Source of the DNA: Phoronis australis
Lineage: Eukaryota > Phoronida > Phoronidae
Length of the DNA stretch: 64,000 nt
NCBI GenBank assembly: GCA_002633005.1
Contig: NMRA01000484.1
Location: 70,681-134,680 of the forward strand
Direction: 5' to 3'
How positions within the stretch are numbered: the stretch's first letter is position 1; every line of letters begins with the position of its first letter. Position numbers and translations under genes: made by a program. Below, one piece after another: positions 34,303 to 47,117 of this stretch. The notes below the pieces were generated by a model. That model searched no databases. It was not told the origin of the DNA and was given only the letters and a program-made list of their open reading frames with translations.

Positions 34303-34400
34303 ATTTAGCCGTGAAAAATAAACGCTAAAATCACACGGAAAAAAATTTGAGCATTTGTTATGCCGCGGGAAATCGTGAGTATTTGCACAGACATTACAAA

Positions 34401-35895
34401 ATGAAAAGTTTCTCCTGATGATATCCTATAGCCAACACCATTTTTCACACTCACGTCGCTTTGGCAAACCTCTCTAATATATGATAATATGTCAAAAGTG
34501 GGATATTTAGATGGTGTTGCGCGAGGGAGGAAAAAATGAGAGCGGGGCAATTATCTGGTTTGATGACTAAACTTGCCGAGAAATCACTGATTGCATAGAA
34601 TCGTACCTCTAGTTTCCCATTTGATGAATTATATTAATAAAGTGAAAATGAAGCAATGACATTAGGTTTGATTTGATAAGTACAATTCTCGACCAAAACT
34701 CAATCGAGCAGGCACCCGGAAACTCTCAATGCAAACTCTCGCAGCTGGTCTCGGGCTCGCAAGCTCCAGTAATATAATACATAGGTCACGAGCGGAAGCT
34801 GGTATTTCAGGGCAGAGATCTATGATACAAGAAGTTCAACTCGCCAGCATGCTGTAAGGATTTACCTCGTCAGATAAATGTGTGAGACACTCATCTCGCG
34901 AGGCAAAATTCCCAAAATTCGTTTAAGCGCAAAAGTGAGTTGTGTTTTGCGCTCGTTTGCATTCGAGGCTCATACATGTAGATCTGCGTCGGTGTTGGGC
35001 ACTAGTCTCTCAAGTTCATCGCGTAACCAACTTGCTGTCTTCATTACTAGTGGTAATGTTTGTGGACCTGAAATGAAGGATAACAGCAGTGTTGGAACGA
35101 TTTACTGAAGCATTTTAATCACCGTTTCGCAGCATGGTGAGCCCCATGACTGAAGCATCCCCTGCTAGCATGATCAACTAATAGCAGTTAATATAGTCAC
35201 ATCTCGATAAAAAAAAAACAATTCTAGCTTAGTTTGTGGGGATAAAAAGTATCGTTTTTTGTTAAGAGTTTCCGACAACTGGACTGGAGGATACGCCAAC
35301 AAACACAGGTGACTAGATTTAATTACCTGTTGATTGAATTTATCTGATCAACATGTGTTAGAACTCAATTTAAAATTTTCAATGACATAGTTTCTTAACT
35401 CCGAATTCTTGTTCCAAAGACGGCATTGGTTCATTAAAAAGTGAATGGACACGTACATGTACAGTATACAGTGTAACCGGTCTCAAAACATGTCTTTGAA
35501 GACAACCTGCAGGCAGAACACTTAGAAACTCAAATTAGCCTATGGAAGTTTGAAAACAAAACGCTGTATGTGTTAGTACTATGAGTGCCTCGTGAAGCAG
35601 AAGATAATACGTCTGTTCTTCACTACTGATCGGGTTGATTCGCCTGTGTGTTTGCAATATTTTTCAACATTACTTATTTTCAGCAGTTATTCCTCAGTAG
35701 TTGGCATTATTCTTAAGTCACGATCGGAATGCAAATTGCGTCAGTATTGAGACACGGCCTTTGAGGCCACAGAACAATTCTTGATTGGTTTTGCCTAGCA
35801 AAACACACACAACTGGACTTGTCGGAATTCGAATGTAAAGAGTGAAATGTTCGGAGAATTTTCCCTGCAAAATCCCTACAGATGAGCACATTTAA
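34401..35895. other. non-coding stretch, no gene recognised
   Basis: No coding exon or mobile element end could be supported. Confidence 0.4.
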
Positions 35896-35899
35896 CTTT

Positions 35900-36175
35900 A
35901 TTGTGTCTAGTATTTTCGTAAACTTCGCTCCTTCTGGAAAGCAACGTGGGGTGAGAAAAAAGGGACAACAACATCAAATCGGCACTTTTCGCAGCGAAAC
36001 CACCACTTAACTACTGTTACACGACGTAAGCCAACATTATATTATGAAAGCAAATTTCCTACAGATTCCAGAAATAAGACCCAAAAAGTAATATTAATTG
36101 ACTTTTTGCAATGGCTGCTAGTTTGAGGAGTACCTGAAATCGCAGCAAATTTCTCAGTCGCTACCCACCAATGTA
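35900..36175 (+). repeat. degenerate copy of the 59.1-59.4 kb exon region, inverted
   Basis: TGTCTAGTATTTTCG, GGAAAGCAACGTGGGGTGAG, ATCGGCACTTTTCGCAG, CGAAACCACCACTT, AAAGCAAATTTCC and ACCTGAAATCGCAGCAAATT occur in the same order, reverse-complemented, at 59400-59130. The shared part spans a candidate coding exon at 59.2 kb, whose frame is broken here. Confidence 0.7.
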
Positions 36176-38215
36176 CAAATGAAACAGGGGGTCGCGATCT
36201 TAAGGACGAGGACAGTTACAGCCGAGAAAGTGATCCCTTTCTTAAAATGTTCAAAAATTACATGCAACACATACCTTAAAACTGCCCCCAAGGAACTTGC
36301 TGTGTGTCAAAATGACTTAGACTGTTAAGTGGAGCTAAATTGCATAGACCTAATTCAAGCGGCGGACATTAAAATCCAAAGTGAGGCTCACTGCGATAAA
36401 CAAGCGGAAATTGACATTACGTGAGTTAAATGGTCTGTTTTAGAGACCAACCTGCATATTTAATCTTAAAAATGTGTCGATAATTAACCACAGAGACGTA
36501 GAAAAACATTTTAGAGAACAAGTCAATGTACCAAAGAGCTTTCTGACGAAAGGGTATAAGTTATTTTTCGTAAAACTAGGTTTGAATTATGAAAAGTAAA
36601 TATGACCAAACTTCGGATATCGTGGTGTTACGGATTAGGCATTATGCTGAGTGCAGGGTTAAGTTTCTTCTAGTAAATTGTTGATATAAATGCTTCCTAC
36701 ACGAACCAGGTCATCTGCTTGCATTGTTGACGAGTTGAAGATATATTCGACATTGGTGACTCGTTGCATTGTGCTGTCATGTGCAAATAGTCACTTCTGG
36801 TTTACTTTGTTGATGAAGAATGTTAACATCAAGCATATAAACTAGGTTCTCGTGAGGTAGGGACTAGCGGGACTATGCGTTGATTTGTCATTGATCTGAA
36901 AGAATAATCGATGTTATTAGATATACTTTTACGAAAATAAAAAATAGTTACGTAATTGAAAATAACAATTATTTGACCATCAATAGCATGGTTTTACGTC
37001 TCGTGTGATAGATTTCAAATATCAATCTGGTCCAAGTTGAATTTTAAAATTGAAATACCTTATTCGTTCAATTTCGGTTAGCTGGACAAAGCAAGCATAG
37101 TTGTCATGCTTCTTCAGGGGCCTCGTTTATCCGAGGGGAAGGTGCTTGTGCTTTCTGAGAGATACTTTTTTTGCCGAGTGTGGGGAAAATCTACCTGCAA
37201 GGTCTTATAGGCTCTGTCTCAAGTAGTATTTTTGTGCTTTTTCAAAGTGTCACCTGTGTGGTTACGGGTGATTTGAACTTCAGACAGAACTTTTCAATCA
37301 CTAGGGCATAGAATTTTTCCAGGTCTCGTGGGGTGAATTTCGGAGGATTTTTCAGTATTCTTTGAAGGGGAATAGGGCCGATAGTCGGCCCCAAAATCGA
37401 GAGATTGAGGGCCCTGTCCTTTTTGGAAAGAAAAATGCATCATGTTTCCACCCGTAGTCATAAAAACACAGCCAGGGTGGCCAAATATTCTCCGCCCGTC
37501 AGGCTGATGATGCTCGAAAACCGAGATGCCACAAAATATGCTCTAACTTTTCGAACATACACTGTATATATAAATTTCCTTCCTCGCGGCGTGTGGCAGC
37601 AACCCAGCACTTCCGAATCTCAACGTGGTGAGGGATTGTAAAACAGACAAAGTTGAGTGTCCGTATTTTTTCAAGGCCTTTGAGCAACCCGGAATACAAC
37701 CTGTAGGCCAATAAGCCAAAAGCTATCGTAGCGAGCCTCGTTTTGGAACCCGCCTCCTGTCGGCGTGAATTAGGTCTATACTACACTAAGAGTCTTGCAT
37801 AAACGCATTGCAGAGTAACTTGTTTGCAGAGCCTGGAAATATCAAAAGTTCTTGAACACTGTTAATCACAGAATAAAGTGTGTAGGTCTAAATACCTCTT
37901 TGTATCTTGATATTTATCTGATTTTCCATAAAGTGTCATGACCTTTGGTCATAGGCGGCGCACCATACTGGACTGTGCCGCCCATGGTCTATGGGTGCTG
38001 CACCACAGGGGGCAGATGGGCTATTGACCCACTTTTTAGGGCTTCGCCACCCACGTTGGTTACTGAAATTTCCAATAGACTAGGGTGACCGATGCCATTC
38101 GATAGCAGGAGGGTGATGATGTGTTTCGTTTACGTCCACTGGTAGCGACTTCCACAGAATGTTACCCGCCATCTCGGGTGTCACCAGATGCACACTGCTA
38201 TTTCGTGATATAGTC
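36176..38215. other. non-coding stretch, no gene recognised
   Basis: No domain or repeat structure could be supported. The short frames at 37405-37711 lie on both strands over the same bases and do not look like protein. Confidence 0.4.
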
Positions 38216-38223
38216 TGGGATGG

Positions 38224-38343
38224 TACTGAAAACCCCTCGACCCCCTAAACCCCCACACCCTTTGACCCCATCGACCCACGACACCCTTGACCAACAACCC
38301 CGTCGACCCACGACCCATGGCCCACGACCTCCCCCTCTACCCA
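38224..38343 (+). repeat. CGACCC-rich repeat, left arm of an inverted pair
   Basis: An irregular run of CGACCC(C/A) and CCCACGAC words (CCTCGACCCCCTAAACCCCC, ATCGACCCACGACAC). The reverse complement of 39000-39100 aligns to it through ACCCTCGACCCCCACACC and GACCCCCTTAGCCCACGACC. Confidence 0.7.
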
Positions 38344-38999
38344 CGAGGTATCTGTGCGCTTTTTACATATTTCATAGTCTTTATAGGTCGCTTGGCGACT
38401 TTCCCATAAAGACATACATGTACCTAAGTGCGAGTCTGCTCTGGCTCAAGACTGGTGATTGAAAACAGAAAGTGGCGTGAGAACGCCGGTGGTCTCGAAT
38501 AACGCAATGTGAGCGCGCTATCGATGTCGCGGAAATAGTTCCACGAGCAGCTATGAACGGTACAGCTCTAATAAACTTAGGGAGAGAGTACGTTAACGTG
38601 AATGTACATAATTTCATATTTTTTATTATTTGCTTTATACTTGATACTCGTTTAAAATACACACCACATAACGTTGAAATACTTTTAAGTTAAAAGTTTG
38701 TTTCTTCAAACTGTATTTACTGGTGAAATTACAATTTTGTCGATTCCTCGCACTCCGCAATTCACTGATGAGCAGACGAGACGATTGCAATCTGCCGGAA
38801 ACGTCATTTGTAAGATTGGCAGGTCTTTCATTTGATTAGGTCGTGTTCTTTTTTTCCGTTTTTGGCTTTCAAACTTGCCGAATCGACTGCTTTAGTTGCA
38901 AAAACGGAAAAGCCAGCCAAGGTAACGCCCAACTCATTGGTCCTACAAGTCACCATTTGTTGTACATGTATGTTCATATCAAGTCGAGCTTGTTTTGAC

Positions 39000-39100
39000 T
39001 GGGTCGACGGGGTTCTGTGTGGTGGGTCGAAGGGGTTATGAGCAGAGGGGGTCGTGGGCTAAGGGGGTCAAATGGTGTGGGGGTCGAGGGTGCTTTAGAA
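39000..39100 (-). repeat. CGACCC-rich repeat, right arm of an inverted pair
   Basis: GGGTCGACGGGG, GGTGGGTCGAAGGGG and GGGGGTCGTGGGC form the inverted counterpart of 38224-38343, with about 650 bases between the arms. This could be an inverted duplication or the ends of an element. No target duplication was identified. Confidence 0.65.
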
Positions 39101-39640
39101 CAATCCTATTGTCTGTGTCCCACAACGCAAAGACATCATTCATGCTCTCAAAACTGCTTAAAAGCATCCAACATTTTCTTGCCCAATGAAAATGGAAATG
39201 CTTCTTAATGTAACAAATCATCCAGTCAAAAGCCAATCTAGTTTTGACAGTAATAACGAAATATAAGAGTATAAGATATTTATGACAATGATATATATCT
39301 TGATTAAAGTAAAATATCAACCACAGTAATACATGTACACAATAGATCCACACAATTCCCGACGCTGACACATAAGCTATCTAATGTTGTTAATTAAGTA
39401 GGGTGTATTGAATGAAACGCATCATACAATTTACGGATGTGTATTGGCATGACTGATCGGATTTTGAAACTTAGACTTAATGAAACATTCCAAGGATAAA
39501 CAGAGTTCTGTCAACAGCCATAATTCTTGACAATGTTAGAATTTTAGATCAAGATGCTTGTAAATTCCGTCTGTTTTTATAGAAAGTTTCAAAATAATAG
39601 AACACAAGCCCTAGCTCAAAAGATTGTCGCCATCATATGA
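39101..39640. other. non-coding stretch
   Basis: AT-rich with nothing recognised. Confidence 0.35.
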
Positions 39641-39654
39641 CATCCAGACATTCA

Positions 39655-40045
39655 CTGTAATTTTACATCCATACCCATACCAAAAAAGGCCTTCCTGCAA
39701 ACACTTGCCACAAGTTTGCCGCAAAGTTGCCGCAAGCTTGTTGTAAAATTTTCTGCAAAACAGCTGCAAACACATGGAATCATCTCTGACCAAAGAGTGG
39801 ATGCAAATTTCCTGCAACCCAGCCGCAAACATTGCTGCAAGCTTGCCGCATGCTTGCCGCAAATATGCAGTAAATTTTACCTTGTAAATGAAGTTTGCCG
39901 CAAGCTTCCTGCAAACATCTTTACGTCCTTATATGGAACAGTTTCTATAACCCATCTGCATACATTGCTGCAAGCTTTCCGCAATTATCTTCATAGGGTT
40001 ATATAGAAGTTTCTGCGAACCACCTGAAAAAAGATTGCTGCAGGA
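39655..40045 (+). repeat. GCAAGCTTGC-type repeat element, left copy
   Basis: A dense run of words such as TTGCCGCAAGC, CTGCAAACA and GCTTGCCGCAAA, irregularly spaced and partly self-complementary (GCAAGCTTGC). Its outer edge CATACCCATACCAAAAAAGG matches, in inverted orientation, the outer edge of the 44.1-44.65 kb copy (CCATACCAAAAGACC), so this is probably an element boundary. Confidence 0.65.
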
Positions 40046-40649
40046 CTACAACATAATACTTGAATTGTGGCATTAATAATTTAATGTAGAAATGTCATTG
40101 GCAAATAAAGTTATTGTATGCCCGCTTGTTAAAACAAGAAAATACAGAATCAGCTGCATACTGGATTTAACATGATTGTTTTCAATCTAATGTATAATGA
40201 CTGGAAATGGATCCAAAATCACTTGACAATGAATAACAGAAACTATAAAAGTGTCTACACTGGCAATTTGTAATACTACTTGTATTACAATCAAAATTTT
40301 TTCTAAAGAGAACAACTTGAATGTATGCAAACCTTAATTACAATGTACCAAGAAGTTTTATTTTTAACGCACGACAAAGTCTATGGTAATTTCAACATTG
40401 ATATCATTTACCTGACTAAACTAACAACAGCAACACAGAGCGTTGCAATGCGCCCACGGCCGCACCACCAACGGGGTGTTTATTACCACTGAAAATGGCG
40501 CAAAATATGTCGAATACCAGTGGAGAAAACTATGAAATCAGACTCTTCCTCCGTGGAAAGGCATACTTAGAACAGCATGCCGAGCACATTTAAGTATTTT
40601 ATTTTAAATTATCTCATTACTTATCAACTGAAAAAATCACTCTTAACAA

Positions 40650-40765
40650 TTATAAACGTATTTATTCTTCCAATCTGTCTAATACTTCATTGATTCCTAT
40701 TTTTGCTTCTCAATATGGTTTCATGAAGCACCAGTCTACCGAATGGATTATTGTTGAACTTGTAT
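40650..40765 (+). pseudogene. possible LINE reverse transcriptase scrap
   Basis: One frame reads LIPIFASQYGFMKHQSTEW followed by IIVELV. This matches the RT stretch (n)QyGFR..hST..ai..l of CR1/Jockey/L2-type LINEs. Only about 30 residues can be supported and stops follow. Confidence 0.4.
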
Positions 40766-41920
40766 GTTGAAATTTGCAATATTTCGACTATAGGGATATC
40801 ATCCAGCAGCAACATTCATTTATCGAAGGCATCAAATCTAAATTACACCTTTCCATTCTACAATATTACCATGGTGTTGAAAAGAACAATTACAGAGGTA
40901 AATGTCAAGTTATAGTCATACTAGTAGACGTTCTAAGCACATTCTACTCCAGACTAATCTGCATTACAACAATCACTGGACAGGTGTTGCATAGGGATCA
41001 TGGGATGATCGCTCCAATTTTCTTCCTTCATTGTTCTAACCAACCGTGAGATGCTGTGTATGCCGTTTGTTCCGGTATTTTCAACTCAAACTTGTTGCCT
41101 CACAACCTCTGCTGTGTGCCTGGCTTTCATCAAGTACATTATGTCGTTCAATATTCATATACCTAAATATGAATGCTATTTCACTTTCCATAAAAAGGCA
41201 TTTGTGGTAGCAATATTAGAATCTCAATTACGTATTTAACCGAAATTTGCTCTTGCTTATGTATGAACCGACAGTTGAACTTGTGTTCAGTTAACCAGTA
41301 TGACTGCAGAGACTGAGAGCTGGCATATGACTGAAGGTGATGGCAGTTAAAACATCTAGAGGTAGTTAATATACAAGTATGCAAATCTTAGTTTGTGCCC
41401 AATACTTGCCGTGCATTAAACCAAAATAAAAATTAAATTTGGTGTTCCCTCCTGTGAATTAAACAGTCAGCGAGTGATGTTAAAATTCACACAGAATTAA
41501 GTTTTACTGTCTCAAGTTAAGTGATTAATTAGAAAGTCTGGTTACATGTAACTTGACAAGGTTTTGGAAACATATTTGGTTCTGGTCTCAACCCAGACTC
41601 ATTTTGAAATCTGTGCTATACTTTTACCAAAACCATCATAACCTTCAATTTGGCTGAATCAGTTAGAAAAGCAACTTCCTTTTGTTAGTAAGACCAAAAC
41701 TACTGATTCATGAATGAAATCTAAGTACTTAACAATCACATCAAAATAAATACAAATTTAAAATCAAAACTCACATCCATACAGCTCTTTAGTTATCCAT
41801 GTAGAGTCTATGCTGTACGTAACCTTGACAACCACATGCTTTCCTTGATAACAGTCCCACCAGTTCAACATGTTGCTGGGTTAGCATAAATACTGTAATT
41901 TAAATAAACAATCAACTCCC
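40766..41920. other. non-coding stretch between LINE scrap and BEL fragment
   Basis: No domain recognised. The frames at 40774-41049 and 41051-41239 are short and lack motifs. Confidence 0.35.
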
Positions 41921-42931
41921 CTAATATATTCCGAGAAGTGGAGGTCCGACTTGTAAACAATCATTGAGTGACGGTCTATTTGGATCGGGTTTACAACTAC
42001 AGTCGTATACTAAGCGAACAGGTGTTGTTTTGGAGTCGGGTCTAATGACAGGTCGGTGGGGGATGAAATGTCCGTTGCGATCACTTGAGGCTGGCTCAAT
42101 GATACCTTTTGTCAACTGTTGCTCAATGAGGCTTTGGCATTGTCTACGTATTTCGGGGTCCAAGTGTTTCACCATGGCGCGTGTACGGGAGTAGCAGATG
42201 CCATAATTAGTAGGGAGAGGTGGATGATCTGATTTCCATGGCAACTTGACTTCATACTGGTCAGAGGTTTTCGTGATTGAGTCATAGAACAAATTTAGAT
42301 TGTCGTCTTTAGCGGTTTCATCTTGTTTAATGCCAATGTCCTCTAATTTCCAATACCTTTCTAGATTGGGCGGATTTGTCTGTGTGGACAGGAAATTGAC
42401 TGAGGTTTGAGGGTTATCTGTGTTGGAGTTGAGGGGGCCCGAAATGAGGTATCCTAGGGAGGAGCTTACGGCTACTGGCCCGGTGCCGCGTACTACTTTG
42501 TCATGCACAAAGTTCCAATATTGGTCAGCACCAATGAGGATATTGACCTCGAAGGAGCCATCTTGAGATGGGCTGTGCGCAAGACGGAGACCCTTGAGGT
42601 GTCTACATTGCCTGAGGCTCGACACATCGATTTGTAATGGGGTGGTAACCCGAGGTACTACGACTACTTCAACGGGTTTACAGTCACCATTGAGGGTCGA
42701 CACGAATACGGTGGTGACGTCATAGGTCTGGGTAGACTGGGAGGTTGCCCCGAATGTGGTTACACGAATGTCTTCCGTGTGCGTGGGCTTCAAATTCAAC
42801 TGGAAGGCCAGTGCGGATGTGATGAAGGATCGCTGTGCACCTTCATCAAACAAAATGTTGGTCGTAGCAGGTGGGGACTTTCCGTTGCTAACGGATGCGG
42901 TGGCAGTCTTCAGCAGTACTATGGTGTTAGA
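41921..42931 (-). mobile_element. BEL/Pao retrotransposon fragment: protease-like domain and start of RT
   Basis: The frame is open from the assembly gap (42931) to a stop at 41921. It starts upstream of an aspartic-protease-like (DUF1758) motif, NILFDEGAQRSFI, followed by the family stretch with TTFGATSQS. The later part, with LPTNYGICYSRTRAMVKHL, GIIEPA, RPVIRPDS and VRLVYDCSCKPD, is the beginning of a BEL/Pao reverse transcriptase. It ends at LQVGPPLLGIY, where family members run on through the RT catalytic core, RNase H and integrase, so the element is cut there. BEL protease domains often have D(S/T)G; here the motif reads DEG. No LTRs were found and the 5' half is hidden in or lost at the gap. 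Confidence 0.85.
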
Positions 42932-43106
42932 NNNNNNNNNNNNNNNNNNNNNNNNNNNNNNNNNNNNNNNNNNNNNNNNNNNNNNNNNNNNNNNNNNNNN
43001 NNNNNNNNNNNNNNNNNNNNNNNNNNNNNNNNNNNNNNNNNNNNNNNNNNNNNNNNNNNNNNNNNNNNNNNNNNNNNNNNNNNNNNNNNNNNNNNNNNNN
43101 NNNNNN
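42932..43106. other. assembly gap (N run)
   Basis: 175 unknown bases directly upstream of the BEL/Pao frame, so its missing N-terminal part may lie partly here. Confidence 0.99.
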
Positions 43107-44150
43107 TGTGGGATCCAAAATGTGGGGTATTAGCGGGTTAACTAGATGAGGTGGCTCGATGTGCTGAGCAGAGAGCTGATAGAGAGCGTCTTAATGCTTC
43201 GATATATTTAATCAAACTGAGTCCTACACGATACATACATCTGTTAAGTTCCAAGAAATGATTCATGCCCAAATACATATACATTGTGGTTAAGAGAGGA
43301 AGAGAGGATGGGTTACAAAGAAAGACTGAACACACACAGAGTGAAAGTTGCATAATAAATAATAGTTCCTAGTATACATTCTTGAGGTTTAGAAAATCAC
43401 ACAAAACAGGAAACCTGAATTAAGCATTGGACGTCAAGTCTGTCATTAAAAACAATAAATGTAATTGATTTTATAATTGATTATAAACATCCCTAAACCA
43501 TGTTTGACAAAAACAATGCTAAATGCTCTTGAAAAATAAAAAGGAGTAATTTTTGGCAATTATTTTTGTCCGAAATAGACAAAATTTTACTGTAGCTGCA
43601 GTGGCTGCTACCACCTGATTATTGGATAATTTCAAATGTTGGAAAAGTACAATTTGCTCTAAAGTCTAATACTTGGACATTTTGGTAAAATTGGATGATC
43701 ATATATTTGTGTGTGGTTTGTATTGATATTTATTATGTTTCTTTAAACAGCATGCAGTTAACACTGCCTTTGATATTTTAAAGCAATTGCATTTAATATT
43801 TTGCTGTACTGACAGCATTAAGAAATTTGAAAATTTGTTAAGTATGGTGACTGAATAAAAACAAAAAAATCATGCAGATGCAGTTATATTCTCCAGTGTT
43901 TTGGGTCACGTTTAGATATCTTTGAGCATTTGCTGTTTTTAACAATGTAACTTACCCAAGAGTAGGTCACATTTAGATAAGTTATCTAACATAGGTAACT
44001 GCCCTGCTTAGGGTCTGGGATTCGAATTTTCTTTGAAATTTAGAAAATACGAAAACAATCCCATATTTTCTAACATTGTTACAATCTTAATGCTAACATT
44101 TAAACATTGAAGTTTACTGCAAATGTTGTGTAAGCACTTTTTCACATATT
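43107..44150. other. non-coding stretch, no gene recognised
   Basis: No gag-like frame or LTR border is seen next to the gap, although a BEL element would be expected to continue in this direction. Confidence 0.4.
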
Positions 44151-44159
44151 AAGTTTGTT

Positions 44160-44650
44160 GTAGTCTTTCCACAATTTTTCATTTAAAGTTTCCTGCATTT
44201 TACCACAAAAATCTTTTATCTACATGTTTCCTGAGAAAACTTTTTCAACCAATAAAGTTTCCTGCATCTTTCCTGCAAAGACTTTTTCATCAATAAAGAT
44301 TCCTGCAACTTTCCGTAAACACTTTTTCATCAATAAAGTTTCCTGCAACTTTCCCGCAAAAACTATTTCATCAATAAAATTTCCTGCAACTTTCCCGCAA
44401 ACATTTTTTCATCGATGAAGTTTGCCGCAGCCTTTCCGCAAACACTTTTTGAATCACCAAGTTTGCCGCAGCTTTCCTGCGAACTTCAGTGTAGGAAGCA
44501 AGCTTGCGGCAATGTGTGCGGCTGAGTTGCGGCAAACTCTGGCAAACATTGCGGCTGGTTTGCTGCAAACAAAATTGTTTGCCGCAAGCTTGCGGCATGT
44601 TCGCTGCAAGCTATCTGCAAACATGGTCTTTTGGTATGGGCATGTGTTGA
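44160..44650 (-). repeat. GCAAGCTTGC-type repeat element, right copy, with 41-42 bp tandem units
   Basis: At 44200-44440 a unit of about 41 bases (ACTTTTTCATCAATAAAG then TTTCCTGCAACTTTCCCGCA) is repeated about five to six times. At 44440-44640 come GCCGCAGCTTTCCTGCG, GCTTGCGGCAATG and TTTGCCGCAAGCTTGCGGCA. The outer edge GGTCTTTTGGTATGGGCATG is the inverse of the outer edge of the 39.65 kb copy. The two copies bracket the BEL fragment. Confidence 0.7.
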
Positions 44651-47100
44651 ATGTTGTGTGTATTTGTTCTCTTGGTATTGCGGCTCAGTTGATTACTTGT
44701 ACATAAATTTACATAACCTCGGTAGTAAATTATGTCCTAATAATACACCTGAAACAAGAGAAATAGCATTGTTGACAGGTATTACTGCGATAATAAATAT
44801 CAGTGCTTCTTCAGCTTGACGTATAAGAAGGCATTGCATGTCTTTTGTGGGTTTTTAATATTTTCATTGTTAACGGTTGCAAATATATGTTATTGTCGCG
44901 TGTAGTGAATGGAGCGTTACAGTCACAAACACTGGCAGTTAGCACGAACGGAAACCGTCTTCTGACATGTGGAAAGCCACAATAAACTGACTCAGAGCTG
45001 AAACTTGCTTTTCTTCTGCAGACGAAACGGGAAGAGCAAATGCAAGAAGGTCAACCGAAAGAAGAAATGTATGGGGCCAAAACAGGTCAGGAGAAAAATG
45101 CTTGAAGTTGATAAGTCTTTAGTTAATAATACTGACTGACTGCATAGACATCTCATAGAAGACATCTTAACTCTAACAAGTACTGAAATTTCCAACTGTA
45201 TTGTTAACACTTGAGGAAGTTACAATGGAAGTAACACCGGTATCAGTCAGTGGTTAGTGTTTTGGTGATGACAATGATGGCATAATAACTTTACGACCAG
45301 TAAGTCCCTGATAAGGTTGAATTACGACATTTTGTTTCAGACGTTTACCCAAAACACCAGCAAGGCGTACGTTGAACAGAATATTTTGTCTGATTTTGAA
45401 ACGTGGATTTTGAAACGTGGATTTAGAAACGTGTGTTCATATACTGGTTAAAACGTTAGTTTTGTCGCAAGCACTTTCGCTAGCAGCAAAAATGCCAAGA
45501 AATACGTTCTTGTAGACTTCAGTTACACCAAAAGTACTGACAGTTTCGCTACCACTTTTATAGCCAAACTGCTTGCTTCAAAGGAAAATCATACGACTTA
45601 AGGAGTCAATATACCACCTGACCCTCAAAAATTGCAACAAAAGTTTTACTGTGGTTTTATGCTTTACTGGGTATCCTTATTAACGGGAAAACGCCTACCA
45701 AAAACTGACCACCGGAAATGGGTTAAAACTGCATTATTTCCAAGATGGCCACCACGACGTTTCGAAATCACCAAAAATAGATGTAACTTTTTCAATAATT
45801 GAGATAGAGACATAAATTTTGGTTTTAGTCTATGGTCTTAGGCGGTGAGCAACTCACTGGTGTGCTTGAAATTAAGATATGATCAGTATCTGATATGAAA
45901 TTCAAGATGGCAGCTAAACCTCTGGAGCAAAAATCACTATTTGTCCATTATATCGGGTGGTCAAAAATAACGTTTCGAATATTTACCTTTATTTTTTTTG
46001 AAAAAACATTCATTGAAGTTGCACACAATTTGCAAAAGTGCATATCAATCCATCGCCATAACACCATAAAAACATAATACTACACTGTGTTTTCGCTCCA
46101 GGACAGGAATGATACTTTGTAACTCAAAAAGTCAATGAAAATTAGATTATTATACTAAGTGTCATCTTCAAGGATGGAGACACTTGACAATCAATTTACT
46201 CAGGTGCATATTTTCAAGGGTTGTGTCATAAAAATGTCTTGTCAGTTGGATGCTACATTTTGCGAAGTAAAGATGGTGTTTTCAAGTGCTGAGATCGAGT
46301 TAATTGTGGATAATTACAACATGTTTTACACAAAGTCCTGATCGCAATCTAATGAACCGCAGCGGAATGTGTATCAAGGTATAGTTTGTATTATGCCCAA
46401 TAACATAAACCTGCAAAGCTTCTTTACTTAAAAGGGTTCTATCAAAATCAAAACGACTGAGCAACAGGTGCTAGTAAAGTGTTCATTCGTCGATGTGAAG
46501 CATGAACGATAAGGTTACATTTTCATCCATGAGTGTTGTGTTCATTACACGAACTGCCTCCGTTCAACCCTCGTCAGTGTTTTCAAGTTCTTCAGAAACT
46601 TGATTTAGTGGATTGTCACAATATGTCGCCAGGAACAATCCACATGTAGATGTATCATGTAGATGAACATGTAAACCAATTCTATCTGAAACTGCAATGG
46701 GGCGTATGGCTACAAGATGGGGTGCAGTTGCAGTGCATCATCTTCAGGAGTGTCTGGTGCAGCATTCATGACAGTCATGATTGGTACGAATCGATTGTTT
46801 CCTAGTCTCCTGTCCCAGTCTAAAGGATCCAAATCTTTTGCCGTCCCTATCTAAACAGTGACCTAGACAATGACCTCTAGCTGGTAAACGGGTGCTCTCT
46901 CCTCCAAACATTGTGATCATCGCTTGGCTGCCAAGTTGCTCTACACTGAGGGGCTCACAACTTTCGTGGTGAGTGTGTCTGCTCAGAACTGGAGGACTTG
47001 GTCATTTTCACGAGTTTCTGAGAGACTGATTTCTTTCCGACGCCTTATACACGAGACATTGGGTTGCATCCTTTGAAGCAGTGCAGCAATGGTAGCTACA
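44651..47100. other. non-coding stretch, one weak exon candidate
   Basis: At 45022-45085 an acceptor (CTTTTCTTCTGCAG) and a donor-like CAG/GTCAGG enclose 60 bases. Two frames are open, one Lys-rich (NGKSKCKKVNRKKKCMG), so it cannot be judged. Words such as CCAAGATGGCCACC and TTCAAGATGGCAGC (45.75 and 45.9 kb) recall the array motifs. Confidence 0.35.
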
Positions 47101-47117
47101 GCACACATCACGAATTT

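Larger units (their letters stand above)
33605..34400 (+). repeat. tandem segmental duplication, copy B
   Basis: Same order of landmarks as copy A, including the MITE (33968-34122) and a minus-strand reading frame. Because the MITE sits at the same place in both copies, it inserted before the duplication. Confidence 0.85.

Noticed and set aside
42756-43141. Plus-strand frames crossing the gap at 42932-43106
   Set aside because: They are antisense to the BEL/Pao frame and contain the N run.
45022-45085. Small Lys-rich exon
   Set aside because: Two frames are equally open over only about 60 bases, so coding use cannot be argued.
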